Notes: generated from the sequence alone by a model not told the origin. DNA of 43,313 bases from SLQH01 sp964612995 (GCA_964612995.1 CAZTGE010000017.1:1-43313); one strand, 5' to 3'; positions 1 through 9,038 are shown, counted from the first letter of the stretch. Program-made: numbers and translations.

Positions 1-93
1 GCCCACCACTCGGCGCCAGACCCCATCGCGTACGATGGGGCCCCGAAAAAGGGCGCGGTAACCACTCATGCCCGTTGGGCCTGAGTGGTTACG
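1..93. repeat. Dispersed repeat, copy A, ending in palindromic core
   Basis: This stretch matches the reverse complement of 24731-24833 with only scattered mismatches over about 90 bp, so it is one of two long inverted copies about 24.7 kb apart. Inside it are an 8-bp-arm hairpin at 21-40 (CCCCATCG/CGATGGGG) and a palindromic core at 59-91 with arms TAACCACTCA/TGAGTGGTTA around GCCC-GTT-GGGC. The core recurs in variant form at 239-271, 2728-2756, 9010-9038, 24731-24769 and, as a half, near 25050-25078. No protein coding is visible. Between this copy and the next core (94-238) I see GC-rich sequence with short partial palindromes and no gene. Confidence 0.8.
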
Positions 94-238
94 CGCACTT
101 TTCCCGAGCAATGGAATGGGGGCGTAGCGGGGGCGACTGCGCGCAGCGCAGAGCGAGCCCCCGCGAACAAAGAGCGGCGCAGGCTGCGACCGCTATGATG
201 AGCCCTTGGGCTGCGGGCGGCGCCTGCGCTATGGTTGG

Positions 239-271
239 CAACCACTCATGCCCGATGGGCCCGAGTGGTTA
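239..271. repeat. Palindromic repeat core, copy B
   Basis: Second copy of the AACCACTC...GAGTGGTT core, with inner stem GCCC-GAT-GGGC. It lies about 10 bp beyond the stop codon of the FecR gene, a position where it could also serve as a transcription barrier, although no T-run follows it on either strand. Confidence 0.75.
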
Positions 272-281
272 CGGAGGCGCC

Positions 282-1466
282 TCAAAGCTCCGGTGCGAGT
301 GCGCTCCACAGCACCGCATCAGGACGCACCGCCTGCTCGCTGGTGCCGACCACGCGCACACCTTTCAGGTGGCCGACCGTCAGGAAGCGCTGGCGCGGCT
401 CGCTGAACTGCACCTCGTACCACTGCTTGTGGAATTTCTCACCGAGCGGCACGACGGCCACCAGCACGATCGTAGCGCTGGCGTCCAGGCCGACGCGATC
501 GAGCGCATCGCGGACCGCGGCCTGACAGGCATCTGCTGCTGCGGACATCGATGGCACGGGCGCGAGCGCTGACATGCTGGTCAGACCATGCGGCCAGACC
601 TTGATCCGTGAGCTGCGCGCCTCGGTGAAGACCAGCGCGTAACATCCCGCCGCGGCCGGGACCTCGGGGATGACCAGCTCGACCGGTCGCGTGCCGCCGG
701 ACTGTTTCCCCTGCCGCAGGCGCCAGGTCCCGCCATCGTCGAGGCGCCGCCACGGCCCTTCGGCGCAGCGACGCAGATCGATGCCGGAAGCCGCCTGGAC
801 GAGTTTCGCGACGGCCTCGGGCCGCAGGGCGAAGTGCTCCTGCCCCGCGGTGATCCGCCCGGTCTCGCCGCTGAGCGGCTCGACCCAGTCCACCACGCCC
901 TCGTCGACCCGGAGCGAGGTCATATCGGCATCGGTGATCAAGCGGAACCGGGTCCCCACCACCCGCGCTTCGAGGTGCTCACCAGCGATCACGAAGGGAC
1001 CACGCCCTGCGCGATCCACCACCTCGGCGGTGGCCGTTCCGCGCACCAGCCGGTAGCGCAGACCGGTTGCTGCCGGACGCGGTTCCAGGATGCTGCCGGG
1101 CGCGAGCAGCAGACGGCTACCATCGGGGCAACGGGTCTCCACCGCCTGCTCCGTCGCCTGCACGGCACCGGTTCCGGTCATCCCGCGCCCGAGACGGGTG
1201 AACCACCACCCCCCGAGGCCGAGCAGAACGGCTGCGGCCACGAGTGCAGCGGCCAGCCGACGTCGGGCCCGTACGCGCCTTGAACAGGCGATCGGCTCGG
1301 CCAGCTCGGAGCGCAGCTGGCGCGCGAACATCGCCTCCTGCCAGAAGCGCGCCCGCAGCTCCGGATCACGCTGCAGCTGGTGATCGAGTTCGGCCACCTG
1401 CTCTGGGGCGAGACTCCCGTCGAAGTAGGCCGTCAGCAGATCGTCATCGGAGCCAGCGCCACTCAT
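282..1466 (-). CDS. FecR-type transmembrane anti-sigma factor
   Basis: Protein of 394 residues. The N-terminus (about 1-60) is a short acidic helical domain (DDDLLTAYFDGSL...) of the kind that binds ECF sigma factors. One membrane helix follows after an arginine-rich stretch, at about 71-89. A FecR-like beta domain covers about 105-205 (DGSRLLLAPGS, then GTRFRLI). The remaining ~190 residues are an extra extracytoplasmic domain I do not recognise. The start at 1466 is chosen because its ATG overlaps the TGA of the sigma-factor gene (ATGA), the usual arrangement for such pairs; a longer reading starting at 1502 would lie inside the sigma gene. The role is inferred from the family: holding the partner sigma factor at the membrane until a signal is received. 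No outer-membrane transducer gene is adjacent, so the signal is unknown. Confidence 0.85.
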   Translation of the reverse strand: MSGAGSDDDLLTAYFDGSLAPEQVAELDHQLQRDPELRARFWQEAMFARQLRSELAEPIACSRRVRARRRLAAALVAAAVLLGLGGWWFTRLGRGMTGTGAVQATEQAVETRCPDGSRLLLAPGSILEPRPAATGLRYRLVRGTATAEVVDRAGRGPFVIAGEHLEARVVGTRFRLITDADMTSLRVDEGVVDWVEPLSGETGRITAGQEHFALRPEAVAKLVQAASGIDLRRCAEGPWRRLDDGGTWRLRQGKQSGGTRPVELVIPEVPAAAGCYALVFTEARSSRIKVWPHGLTSMSALAPVPSMSAAADACQAAVRDALDRVGLDASATIVLVAVVPLGEKFHKQWYEVQFSEPRQRFLTVGHLKGVRVVGTSEQAVRPDAVLWSALAPEL

Positions 1467-2032
1467 GGAGCCACCTCGTCGAGCAGGCGTTGACGGATGC
1501 ACCCGCGCAGGGCCCGCCGGGCCCGATGAAGGGCCACGCTGATAGCTCCAGCGCTGCTGCTGTGGGCCCGGGCGATGGCGACCGGAGCCTGATCCTCGGC
1601 ATACCGCTGGCGAAGCAGGGTGCGCAAGCGTTCCGGCAGGTCCTGCAGGCAGCGACGCAGCGCGACCCGATGCCGGTCCCAGACGTCGTCGACCGCGGGC
1701 GCGGCGTTGACCAGGAGATCGATGGTATGCGGCTCGAGCAGGGGATGCCGGCGGCGGCGACGGCGCTGGCGGCGCAGGGCGTCGAGGACCTTGTTACGCG
1801 CGATGGCCCGGATCCAGGCCAGGAAATCGGTTCCCGACCGGAAGTCGGCCGACTTGTCGACTGCGGTGATGAACACCTCCTGGAACAGGTCCTCGGCCAG
1901 ATCCTGGTCGGGGACCAGGGCGTGGAGGAAGGCCTTGATCCGCTCGCTGTGCATCAGCAGCAGGCGTTCGACCTCGCTCAAACGGCGATGTGGACGTGCT
2001 TCACGCTCCATGCCTGTCCCATTGCCGTCCAT
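1463..2032 (-). CDS. ECF-type RNA polymerase sigma factor
   Basis: Protein of 189 residues with both ECF sigma regions. Region 2 is at about 27-95 (DLAEDLFQEVF and a WIRAIARNKVLDALRR segment for core binding and -10 recognition), followed by a run of arginines. Region 4 is at about 120-180 (LPERLRTLLRQRYAEDQAPVAIA), the -35-binding helix-turn-helix. It resembles the ECF subfamily common in Rhodopirellula and Verrucomicrobium relatives. The downstream FecR-type gene overlaps its stop codon by 4 bp, so the two are almost certainly co-transcribed. An AAGGAG lies 14 nt before the chosen ATG, which is rather far; an internal ATG at 2011 is an alternative start. The target genes cannot be told from the sequence. 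Confidence 0.88.
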   Translation of the reverse strand: MDGNGTGMEREARPHRRLSEVERLLLMHSERIKAFLHALVPDQDLAEDLFQEVFITAVDKSADFRSGTDFLAWIRAIARNKVLDALRRQRRRRRRHPLLEPHTIDLLVNAAPAVDDVWDRHRVALRRCLQDLPERLRTLLRQRYAEDQAPVAIARAHSSSAGAISVALHRARRALRGCIRQRLLDEVAP

Positions 2033-2192
2033 GAGTGGATCTTACACTCCTTTGCCCCGAAGCCCAAGCCGCCGTGCGCGAGCGTCACCGCAGGCGATCT
2101 GTCGCTACAGCCCGGCTGCACCGAAGGCATGATCGCGCACCGGTCATCACGGCTGCGCCCGCAATGCGGGGCGAGACCACCGGCGTGGCGGC

Positions 2193-2724
2193 TTACCAAT
2201 CCGCGATCGGCTCCGCCGTCGTCGCCGGCTCGGCATCCGGCGGCACCAGCTGGGCCGCGATCCGGGTGCTGGCTCCAGCCGGCAGCGTGATCAGGCACTG
2301 CAGCAGAGGCTCGGCATTGGGGGCATTCCAGTCGTGCGGCGGCGTGAGGTCGCCGAGCGTGAAGGCAGCATCGGCCGGCGCCAACAGGTAGGCGGTGATC
2401 TGCTTGCCGTCGAGGGTGAGGGTGGCCCGGTCTGGCGCGGTGATCTCGATCGCCGCCGCCGTGACCATGCCCCAGCGGACCGAATGCCGATCGCCGTCGG
2501 CGGTGATCTCGTCCTGGATGAGCACGCTGCCGTCGTGGCGCAGGACCACGCCCCGGGTGGCGTGCTCGAGCGCGAAGGCGTAGACCGGGGTCAGGTCGAG
2601 AACGGTGTGGCCGGCGGCGCCCGTCTGCACCGATTTGACGATGGTCGCCGCGGGGCCGACCAGCAGGTTCCGCGTCATCGACCACCAGCACGTTGTGGGC
2701 GGGGGCGGTGTAACGGAACATCTT
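2193..2724 (-). pseudogene. Heparinase II/III C-terminal remnant, frameshifted
   Basis: The minus strand encodes the C-terminal beta-sandwich of a heparinase II/III-fold protein. It begins RYTAPAHNVLVVDD, which matches the conserved 'HNxxxVDG' strand of the family, and continues in another frame with MTRNLLVGPAATIVKS, VLDLTPVY and VLIQDEI, the usual order in this domain. The frame changes at about 2676-2682, and coding homology stops at 2724, directly against palindromic repeat copy C. The alpha/alpha-toroid half with the catalytic residues is missing. The downstream part (2193-2678) is open and could be translated as a 161-residue fragment, but I regard it as the remains of a larger gene cut by rearrangement at the repeat. 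The segment 2033-2192 between this and the sigma gene shows no gene. Confidence 0.7.
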
Positions 2725-2727
2725 CCG

Positions 2728-2756
2728 TAACCACTCAGGGGCTTCGCCCCTGAGTA
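2728..2756. repeat. Palindromic repeat core, copy C
   Basis: TAACCACTCA followed by an inner GGGGC-TTC-GCCCC stem and TGAGTAG. It abuts the heparinase remnant within a few bases, so the repeat marks the point where that gene is broken. Confidence 0.75.
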
Positions 2757-3064
2757 GCAGAAAGGTGGGCCGGAGCCCTATGCTCGCAACCCTTGGGTTG
2801 TGGGCGGAGGCCCACCTTGGTCGCGGCTCGCGGCTTCGCCGCGTTTTTCGCGGGCCCACGGCCCGTTGTCGCGGAAAACCACCGCTCGGTCGGACGATCG
2901 CTCCGACCTGAGTCCATCAGCGGACTTTTGATGGGCCCGTCACGACAGGCCAATCGCGCTCCCGCGCCACTTCAGGCCGGGCCTGCGCCAACCGACGATC
3001 CGATCATGCGGCTCCCGCGACCTGATCGGCGTGGATTATCCGGGCGGACCTTTTACGCTCTGGT
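2757..3064. repeat. Palindrome-rich intergenic stretch
   Basis: No gene is seen. The segment holds several inverted repeats. A 10-bp-arm pair AAGGTGGGCC/GGCCCACCTT (2762-2771 and 2809-2818) encloses a CAACCC-TT-GGGTTG stem. A 7-bp-arm pair GGTCGGA/TCCGACC lies at 2888-2908. The inner 'CCTTGGGTTGTGGGCGG' part resembles 203-219, so this is probably another degenerate member of the dispersed repeat family. It separates the heparinase remnant (minus) from the exported heparinase-fold gene (plus), and the promoter of the latter must lie at its right end. Confidence 0.5.
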
Positions 3065-5464
3065 ATGCGCAATGCTATCATCGAATCCATCATAGCTCCG
3101 TTGACCCTGCTGCTCGCCAGCACGAGCATCGGCGCGGCGGAGGGGAATCTGGTCCTGCGGCTCGCTGGCGCCCTGGACCATCCCGATCTGAACAGCGCGG
3201 CCGATCTGGTGGTCGAGCTCGCACCAGATCGCAGCCGCGGCTGGGCCAGCGATCGCGGCTACTCGACCGCGCTGCACCTGGTCGACGTACTCGCCGCGGA
3301 CGCGGGCCGACTGCGCCTGCGCGTGCACCTGGGGGTCGACCCCTGGCGCGTGCGCGGGGCGGGAACCTACACCGTGCAGATCCCGGGAGCGGAGCCGGGG
3401 TCCTACGCCGGCGCCATGACCTTCACGGGGATCGAAGGTCCGCGCGAGGTCGCCGGTGCCTGCACCGCTTCCCGACGATCCGCCTGGCCCGAGCCGGTGG
3501 AGGGGCAGGAGGGGCACGTACCGCTGCGAGCTGGCGAGCACCCACGGTTGCTGGTGCGCACGCCGGTTCACGAATCCTGGGGCGAGCGCTCCGAGGCCTG
3601 GTGGGCCGCGCCGAGCGTCCGCGCCCTGATGGCCGCGCTGCCAGACAGTGACACGGCCGCGAAACCGGGCGCACCCGAAGATGGAGCCCACGTCGACGCG
3701 GCCAACCTCGGTTGCGCTCATCTGATCACCGGCGACCCGGCATTCGCCACCCGCGCCGGAGCGATCCTGCGCGCGGCAGGACTGATGGGCGGCGAGAACG
3801 CCGCCCCCCACCACCACTTCCGTGAGGACATCCACCTCGCTCCGGTGATCGTGGCCATGGCCCTGGCCTATGACAGCTGCTACGACGCCTGGGATGAGGA
3901 CCTCCGCGCCGAGTGCCGCACTGCGTTGCTGGCCTCGCTGCGCCGCCTGTACGCCGCGACCATCGACGGCAAGCCGATGAAGGGCACGAACCTCGCACCG
4001 TGGAGCAACCGCAACGCGATCCGGATGTCCGGCGTCGGCGTCGGCGCCCTGGCGCTGCTCGGCGACCTCGCGCCCGACGATCCGGCCACCCCGCTGCTCG
4101 AGGAGATGATCCGCACCGCCTGCTACGCGGCACGCGAGTACCTGCGCGTGGGCATCGGGGGCTCGGGCATCGGCATGGAGGGGCTGTACTACAAACACAT
4201 GACCCTGGCCCGTGGCCTGTCCCACTTCCTGCACGCAGCGGCCACCGCCCGGGGGGAGCGCCTGGCCAGTCGCGAACACGACCGCTTCCTGATCATGGGC
4301 CAGTTCCTGGTTCGCGACCTCGGCGAGTTGGGCACCATCACCACACAGGCGGCGCTGTGGCCGACACTGTGGCAGACCGCACCCCGGCGCCACCTGCCAG
4401 CCCTGGTCGATCGATTCGGTGGCGGGCCCGCGCATGAGGAGGTCGTCGCCGTGCGCCCCTTCTTCACCGGCCTGCATCTGGCCACCTTCCCGCACAACAC
4501 GCTCGAGGCCGAACGCCTGCCTCTGCCCTGGTACGCGCCCGACCCACGCAAGGGCTGCCATCTGTTGCGTCCAACGCCCAACGCTCCGGCCGACCCGCTG
4601 GCGGTGGTCCATCTCAAGAACGATCTGCGCCAGTCCTGTCATTACGAGCGCTTCGGCGATTGGCCCGAGCTGCGCGTCGAGGCCTTCGGCCAACGGTGGC
4701 TCGCAGGGCGCTTCCTGCCGCAGCTGCCGCACCTGAGCACAGCGATCAACCCCCACCAGGGGCCCCGCCTCATCGACAGCGCCGTGGCCGATGACCAGGC
4801 GGTCGCCTTCACCCTCGACCTTTCGCCGCAGTACTGGCAGTACCTGCAACCGACGGCCGGATTCCAGCGCCGTGCCGCGCGTGAGAACGGCGCCCGACTG
4901 GTTGCACATCCACACTGGCCGGATGTATTCTTCGATCACGGCGTGCGCGCCGAACGGCAGCTGCTGTTGGATTTCAGCGGTCGTTGCGGCGCGCCGGTGC
5001 TGGTGGTCTGCTGCGATCGCATCCTGGACCTGCCACCCCATGCAGTTCAGGACGAACCGCCTCCGGCCGCGGGTGGCGCCGCACCGCCCCCTTTCGCCGG
5101 GCGCGTTTCCAGAGCCGAACCCGAGCCGACCAGCGAGTGGCAGCTGCCACTCGCCGAAGCGACCGGGGAGATGGGGCGCACCAAGGCCGAAGAGGATCGC
5201 CAGCTGCTGATCGGGCCGAGCGATGCGGTGCATCTGAGTGCCTGGGCCGTGCATCCATCGGCGTGGGCGAACAGTGCCGGCCGCTTGGTGGACCCGGAGC
5301 ATCGTTACGTCACGCTGCTGACCATCCAGGATGGCGCGGCACCCCGGGCGACCATCGCGCGCGACGGCGCGCAAACGGTGGTGACCATCGGCGAACGCCA
5401 CCTGCGCTTCGACTCCGAATGGCGCCTCGAGCGCTGGCAGCAACCCGCCACCGACAACCCGTGA
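3065..5464 (+). CDS. Exported heparinase II/III-fold protein (putative polysaccharide lyase)
   Basis: Protein of 799 residues with an N-terminal signal sequence (hydrophobic IIAPLTLLLASTS, cleavage expected after GAA near residue 25). About residues 190-450 look like the alpha/alpha-toroid of heparinase-like lyases: a HHHFREDIHL segment, then WSNRNAIRMSGVGVGALAL and GSGIGMEGLYYKH. The rest is the beta-sandwich part (RVEAFGQRW, then INPHQGP in the position of the usual 'HNTLVIN' strand). The canonical GHxHxD signature is not obvious, so the chemistry (beta-elimination of a uronic-acid glycan) is a family-level inference and the protein may have diverged. It is first in a run with an AraC regulator (16-bp gap) and a GH38 mannosidase, which points to breakdown of a mannose- and uronate-containing glycan outside the cytoplasm. 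No strong ribosome-binding site is seen before the ATG. Confidence 0.72.
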   Translation: MRNAIIESIIAPLTLLLASTSIGAAEGNLVLRLAGALDHPDLNSAADLVVELAPDRSRGWASDRGYSTALHLVDVLAADAGRLRLRVHLGVDPWRVRGAGTYTVQIPGAEPGSYAGAMTFTGIEGPREVAGACTASRRSAWPEPVEGQEGHVPLRAGEHPRLLVRTPVHESWGERSEAWWAAPSVRALMAALPDSDTAAKPGAPEDGAHVDAANLGCAHLITGDPAFATRAGAILRAAGLMGGENAAPHHHFREDIHLAPVIVAMALAYDSCYDAWDEDLRAECRTALLASLRRLYAATIDGKPMKGTNLAPWSNRNAIRMSGVGVGALALLGDLAPDDPATPLLEEMIRTACYAAREYLRVGIGGSGIGMEGLYYKHMTLARGLSHFLHAAATARGERLASREHDRFLIMGQFLVRDLGELGTITTQAALWPTLWQTAPRRHLPALVDRFGGGPAHEEVVAVRPFFTGLHLATFPHNTLEAERLPLPWYAPDPRKGCHLLRPTPNAPADPLAVVHLKNDLRQSCHYERFGDWPELRVEAFGQRWLAGRFLPQLPHLSTAINPHQGPRLIDSAVADDQAVAFTLDLSPQYWQYLQPTAGFQRRAARENGARLVAHPHWPDVFFDHGVRAERQLLLDFSGRCGAPVLVVCCDRILDLPPHAVQDEPPPAAGGAAPPPFAGRVSRAEPEPTSEWQLPLAEATGEMGRTKAEEDRQLLIGPSDAVHLSAWAVHPSAWANSAGRLVDPEHRYVTLLTIQDGAAPRATIARDGAQTVVTIGERHLRFDSEWRLERWQQPATDNP

Positions 5465-5480
5465 GCGACAGGAAAGCACC

Positions 5481-6374
5481 GTGACCGACCTCGGCACCGC
5501 AGCGCGCCCCTTCGATCTGCCCGACACTTGTGCCGACGGCCTGCATATCGATCTCACCAGCGGCCTGACACACATCCACTACCATTTCCACAACGCCTAC
5601 GAGCTTACCGCGCTCACCGGATCGCACGGAACCCGCAGCGTCGCCGCCCACGCCGAGATCTATGCCCAGAGCGATCTGGTGTTGCTGGCCCCGGGCATGC
5701 CGCACGGCTGGAGCATCGACGCCTGCGAGCCGGATGCGGTGCACACCGCCACCGCCCTGTTCACCCACGAAGGCCTGGGCAACGCGATCCTCACCCACCG
5801 CGACGCGGCCCCGGTGCTCGAGCTGTTGCACGATGCCGAACGCGGCGTGGTCTTCAATCGGGCCACCGCCGTCACCGCCATGCGGAGGATGCAGGCGATC
5901 GGTACGCAACACGGCATGCGCCGCCGCTTGCAGTTCCTGTTGTTGTTGTGCGACCTCGCGCTCGAAACCGAGCATCACGCTCTGCTCGACCAACCGCATC
6001 GGCAGCGTGGCAGCGATGCCGACCACCGCGCCCTGTGCCACATCCTCGCGCTGGTGCAGGCGGAACCCGGACGCCAGCTCGCACTCGAAGAGGCCGCCAG
6101 CCATCTGGACATGAGCGTACCGACCTTCACCCGTTTCTTCCGCCGCATGACCGGCGACAGCTTCATCGCCTACATGAACCGTTGGCGCATCCAGCGCGCC
6201 TGCGGCCTGCTACGCGAGACCGGCGACAAGGTCCTGGCCATCAGCCAGACGGTCGGATTCGGCAACCTCTCACATTTCAACCGTCAGTTCCATCGCGAGG
6301 TCGGCTGCACTCCGACCCAGTACCGCCGCCACGCGGCAACCGAGGAGACCGACGCCGGCCCGGAGATCGCATGA
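5481..6374 (+). CDS. AraC-family transcriptional regulator
   Basis: Protein of 297 residues. A cupin-type sensing domain is at the N-terminus (HIHYHFHNAYEL, then APGMPHGW). The C-terminal AraC domain carries two helix-turn-helix units, LALEEAASHLDMSVPTFTRF and VLAISQTVGFGNLSHFNRQF, ending with the usual 'G.TPTQYR'. Start is a GTG preceded by AGGAAAG at good spacing, 16 bp after the heparinase-fold gene. Its stop overlaps the GH38 start (ATGA), so it is embedded in the operon it probably controls. The inducer is presumably a sugar released from the glycan; this is inferred from position only. Confidence 0.9.
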   Translation: MTDLGTAARPFDLPDTCADGLHIDLTSGLTHIHYHFHNAYELTALTGSHGTRSVAAHAEIYAQSDLVLLAPGMPHGWSIDACEPDAVHTATALFTHEGLGNAILTHRDAAPVLELLHDAERGVVFNRATAVTAMRRMQAIGTQHGMRRRLQFLLLLCDLALETEHHALLDQPHRQRGSDADHRALCHILALVQAEPGRQLALEEAASHLDMSVPTFTRFFRRMTGDSFIAYMNRWRIQRACGLLRETGDKVLAISQTVGFGNLSHFNRQFHREVGCTPTQYRRHAATEETDAGPEIA

Positions 6375-8956
6375 AGCGCGTCCATCTCGTCTGCAACGCC
6401 CACCTCGACCCCGTCTGGCTCTGGCATTGGCAGGACGGCTGGGCCGAGGCCCTGGCCACCTTCCGCATCGCGGCCGACTTCTGCGAACGCAATCCCGAGT
6501 TCGTGTTCTGCCACGGCGAGATGCTGCTCTACCGCTGGGTCGAGGACTACGAGCCCGAGCTGTTCGCCCGCATCGTGCAACTGGTACGCGCGGGGCGCTG
6601 GCACATCTCCGGCGGCGCCTACCTCCAGCCCGATGTCAACGCACCGCACGGTGAGAGCCACATCCGCCACTTCCTGCTCGCGCAGGAATATTTCGCAGAC
6701 CGTTTCGGCGTCACACCGCGTACGGCCCACAACTACGACCCCTTCGGCCATCCCGAGGGCTACGCCCAGATCCTCGCCGGCTGCGGCATGGACCACTACG
6801 TGTTCTGCCGGCCCGACGCGACCGGTTGGCAGCTGCCGGTGGGGCCGTTCCGCTGGACCGACCGCTCCGGCGCCGAGGTGATCGCCCGCCGCAGCGACGA
6901 GCACTACTCCACCTGGGGCAACGTCGAGGAGAAGTTCTCGCGCTTCCTCGCACACTACCACGACGAGCCGGTGAGCATGATCCTGTGGGGCCTGGGCAAC
7001 CATGGCGGCGGCCCCTCGCGCGAGGAGTACGCCACGGTTCGCGCCCACATCCGATCGCGCGCAGACCTCGACTTCCGGCATTCCACGCCCGACGCCTTCT
7101 TTGCCGACCACCTCGCCACGGTCGGGCGCGACCGGCTCCCACGCGTCGCCGGCGAGATCCAGAACATCTGCCCAGGCTGCTACACCTCGATGGCGCGGAT
7201 CAAGCGCGCCCATCGCCAGACCGAAGCGGCCTTGCTGAGCACCGAGCGCTGCGCTGCGATCGCCTGGTGGCACGGACTCGCCGAGTATCCGGCCGCGCTG
7301 CTGGAATCGGCATGGAAGGACCTGCTGTTCGCCCAGTTCCACGACATCCTTCCGGGCACCGGCAGCCCCCGGGCCGAAGCCGACAGCCTGCAATTGCTCG
7401 CCCATGCACGCGAGTGCTGCGAACGCGCCCAGCTGCGCCTGACCCACGCCTGCATCCGCCACGACCCGGCGCCACGACCTGGCGAGATCCCGGTATTCGT
7501 GACCAATCCCCACGGTTTCCCCCTCCGGACCCAGGTCGAATTCGAATGCAACCTGGCCTATCGCAGCAGCCTCAGCCGCCACCCGCACATCACCGTCAGC
7601 CACGACGGCCGGGCGGTGCCGCTGCAGCGCCTGCACGCCGAGACCGTCAGCGCCAAGGACTGGCGCGTGCGTCTGGCCGCGGAGGTCGAGCTCGAACCCT
7701 TCGAGATCGCCCGGCTCGAGACCGCCTTCATCGCCGGTCGCGCGGCAACGGTCACCCCGCGCGCTCCGACCAGGGCCAACCTCCGCTTCACCAATGAGCA
7801 TTTCACGCTGCAGATCGATCCCGACACCGGCCTGATCGACCACTTCGCCCCGCCGCGCGTGCGACGCTCGCTGCTCGGCCCACGCGCGGGTGCGCCAGCG
7901 TTGTTCCGTGATCTCGACCACAGCTGGCGCTGCGGCACGCCGGGCCCCGGCGGCGACAGCGACGACCTCGGCCCCCACGGCTTCCACGAGGATCCGCTGC
8001 TGCTGCAGCTGGCCGATGCCCAGCAGGCCCACGCGATCCACCCCTCCCACGAGCACAAGTACGCCGATGGCCCGGAGGCCGGACCGCCGATCCGCATCAC
8101 CGAGCACGGCGAACTCCAGACGATGGTCGAAGTGCTGTTCGTCGCCGGGCCGACCGCCGTGCATCGGCGCTACGTGGTGCGCCATCGCGATGGTCTGGTG
8201 GAGATCCGCGACCGGGTCTGGATGAACCACCGCGACCACATGCTCAAACTCGAACTGCCCCTGGCCCGACGGCCGCGCGAGCTCCTCGCCGACGCCTGCT
8301 ACAGCGCGGTTACGCGCACGCCCGACAGCGAGCATCAGGAACGCCCCAACGGCCGCTGGCTCGCCATCGACGGCCTGCGCGACGACCCCACCCGCCTGGC
8401 CGTGCTCAACAGCGGCAGCCACGCACACGCCTGCCACGACAGCTCGCTCTACCTGGCCTGCCTGCGCACGCCGGCCTACGCCTCGTTCACCATCGGTCCC
8501 GCCAGCGACTGGCACCACGCCTGCAACCGCGAGCGCATGGATCTCGGCGAACACGAGTTGCGTTTCGCCCTCGCGCTGCACGCCGCGCCCGATGAGGCGC
8601 GGATCCGCCGCGAGGCCGACCTGTTCAACCAGCCGCTGTCATGGCAGGTGTTCCACCCGCAGCCGAGCCGGGTCGCCCGCCGCATCCGCAAGCTCGCCGC
8701 CGGAACCGTACGCGTCGATGATCCGGCGGTGCAGATCGTCGCCGTCAAGCGCGCGCAATCGGGCGAGCGGCTGATCGTGCGTCTGCTCGAGACCTCGGGC
8801 CAACCACGGCAGGTCCGACTGCACTGCAGCGGCGGACCCGCGCCCCGCCTGCATCTGCCCGCCCACGGCCTGATCACCGTGGCGATCGCGCGCCAGGGAT
8901 CGCCGCGCTCTCAGCTGGTGGACCTGGTCGAGCGCCCGGAGACCGACGCGCGCTGA
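6371..8956 (+). CDS. GH38-family alpha-mannosidase
   Basis: Protein of 861 residues. The N-terminal seven-stranded barrel has the zinc-binding HxD of GH38 (NAHLDPVWLWHW, H11 and D13) and the nucleophile motif NYDPFGH (D123 as likely nucleophile). A SWxxxLFxQFHDILPG-like segment follows (WKDLLFAQFHDILPGTGS), highly typical of bacterial GH38. The C-terminal half is the beta-sandwich region (about 450-860). No signal peptide is present, so it probably trims mannosides in the cytoplasm after uptake. The start is fixed by the ATGA overlap with the AraC gene; the reading frame is open far upstream but that part lies over the regulator. Specificity (alpha-1,2/1,3/1,6) cannot be read from sequence. 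Confidence 0.9.
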   Translation: MKRVHLVCNAHLDPVWLWHWQDGWAEALATFRIAADFCERNPEFVFCHGEMLLYRWVEDYEPELFARIVQLVRAGRWHISGGAYLQPDVNAPHGESHIRHFLLAQEYFADRFGVTPRTAHNYDPFGHPEGYAQILAGCGMDHYVFCRPDATGWQLPVGPFRWTDRSGAEVIARRSDEHYSTWGNVEEKFSRFLAHYHDEPVSMILWGLGNHGGGPSREEYATVRAHIRSRADLDFRHSTPDAFFADHLATVGRDRLPRVAGEIQNICPGCYTSMARIKRAHRQTEAALLSTERCAAIAWWHGLAEYPAALLESAWKDLLFAQFHDILPGTGSPRAEADSLQLLAHARECCERAQLRLTHACIRHDPAPRPGEIPVFVTNPHGFPLRTQVEFECNLAYRSSLSRHPHITVSHDGRAVPLQRLHAETVSAKDWRVRLAAEVELEPFEIARLETAFIAGRAATVTPRAPTRANLRFTNEHFTLQIDPDTGLIDHFAPPRVRRSLLGPRAGAPALFRDLDHSWRCGTPGPGGDSDDLGPHGFHEDPLLLQLADAQQAHAIHPSHEHKYADGPEAGPPIRITEHGELQTMVEVLFVAGPTAVHRRYVVRHRDGLVEIRDRVWMNHRDHMLKLELPLARRPRELLADACYSAVTRTPDSEHQERPNGRWLAIDGLRDDPTRLAVLNSGSHAHACHDSSLYLACLRTPAYASFTIGPASDWHHACNRERMDLGEHELRFALALHAAPDEARIRREADLFNQPLSWQVFHPQPSRVARRIRKLAAGTVRVDDPAVQIVAVKRAQSGERLIVRLLETSGQPRQVRLHCSGGPAPRLHLPAHGLITVAIARQGSPRSQLVDLVERPETDAR

Positions 8957-8969
8957 ACAACGCGCGTCG
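8944..8969 (+). terminator. Stem-loop spanning the GH38 stop codon
   Basis: Perfect 9-bp arms CGACGCGCG/CGCGCGTCG with an 8-nt loop that contains the TGA stop of the mannosidase gene. No T-run follows, so it would be a weak or factor-assisted terminator, or an RNA-stabilising hairpin. Confidence 0.4.
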
Positions 8970-8982
8970 GGCGACGCGGGAA

Positions 8983-9038
8983 AAGTGCGCATGACCATGC
9001 GCACTTGCAACTACTCAGGGGCTTCACCCCTGAGTAGT
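8983..9038. repeat. Hairpin plus palindromic repeat core, copy D
   Basis: A perfect 10-bp-arm hairpin at 8983-9006 (AAGTGCGCAT/ATGCGCACTT, loop GACC) is followed at once by core copy D at 9010-9038 (ACTACTCAGGGGC-TTC-A-CCCCTGAGTAGT). The string GCGCACTTTTCCCG beside copy A (94-107) reappears here in reverse (8978-8990), so flanking sequence travels with the core. From 9039 to 9149 there is no complete gene; the plus strand can be read as a short protein-like tail (see findings). Confidence 0.75.

Noticed and set aside
75..572. Open frames in the first 600 bp on the plus strand
   Set aside because: They run through palindromic repeats and over the FecR gene antisense, with no family motif.
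3053..5575. An 840-residue open frame on the minus strand opposite the exported heparinase-fold gene
   Set aside because: It is a GC-rich antisense shadow; the plus strand has signal peptide, family motifs and operon spacing, the minus reading has none.
6284..8581. A 765-residue minus-strand open frame opposite the GH38 gene
   Set aside because: Low-complexity valine/alanine/glycine composition typical of antisense to high-GC coding; the plus strand has clear GH38 motifs.
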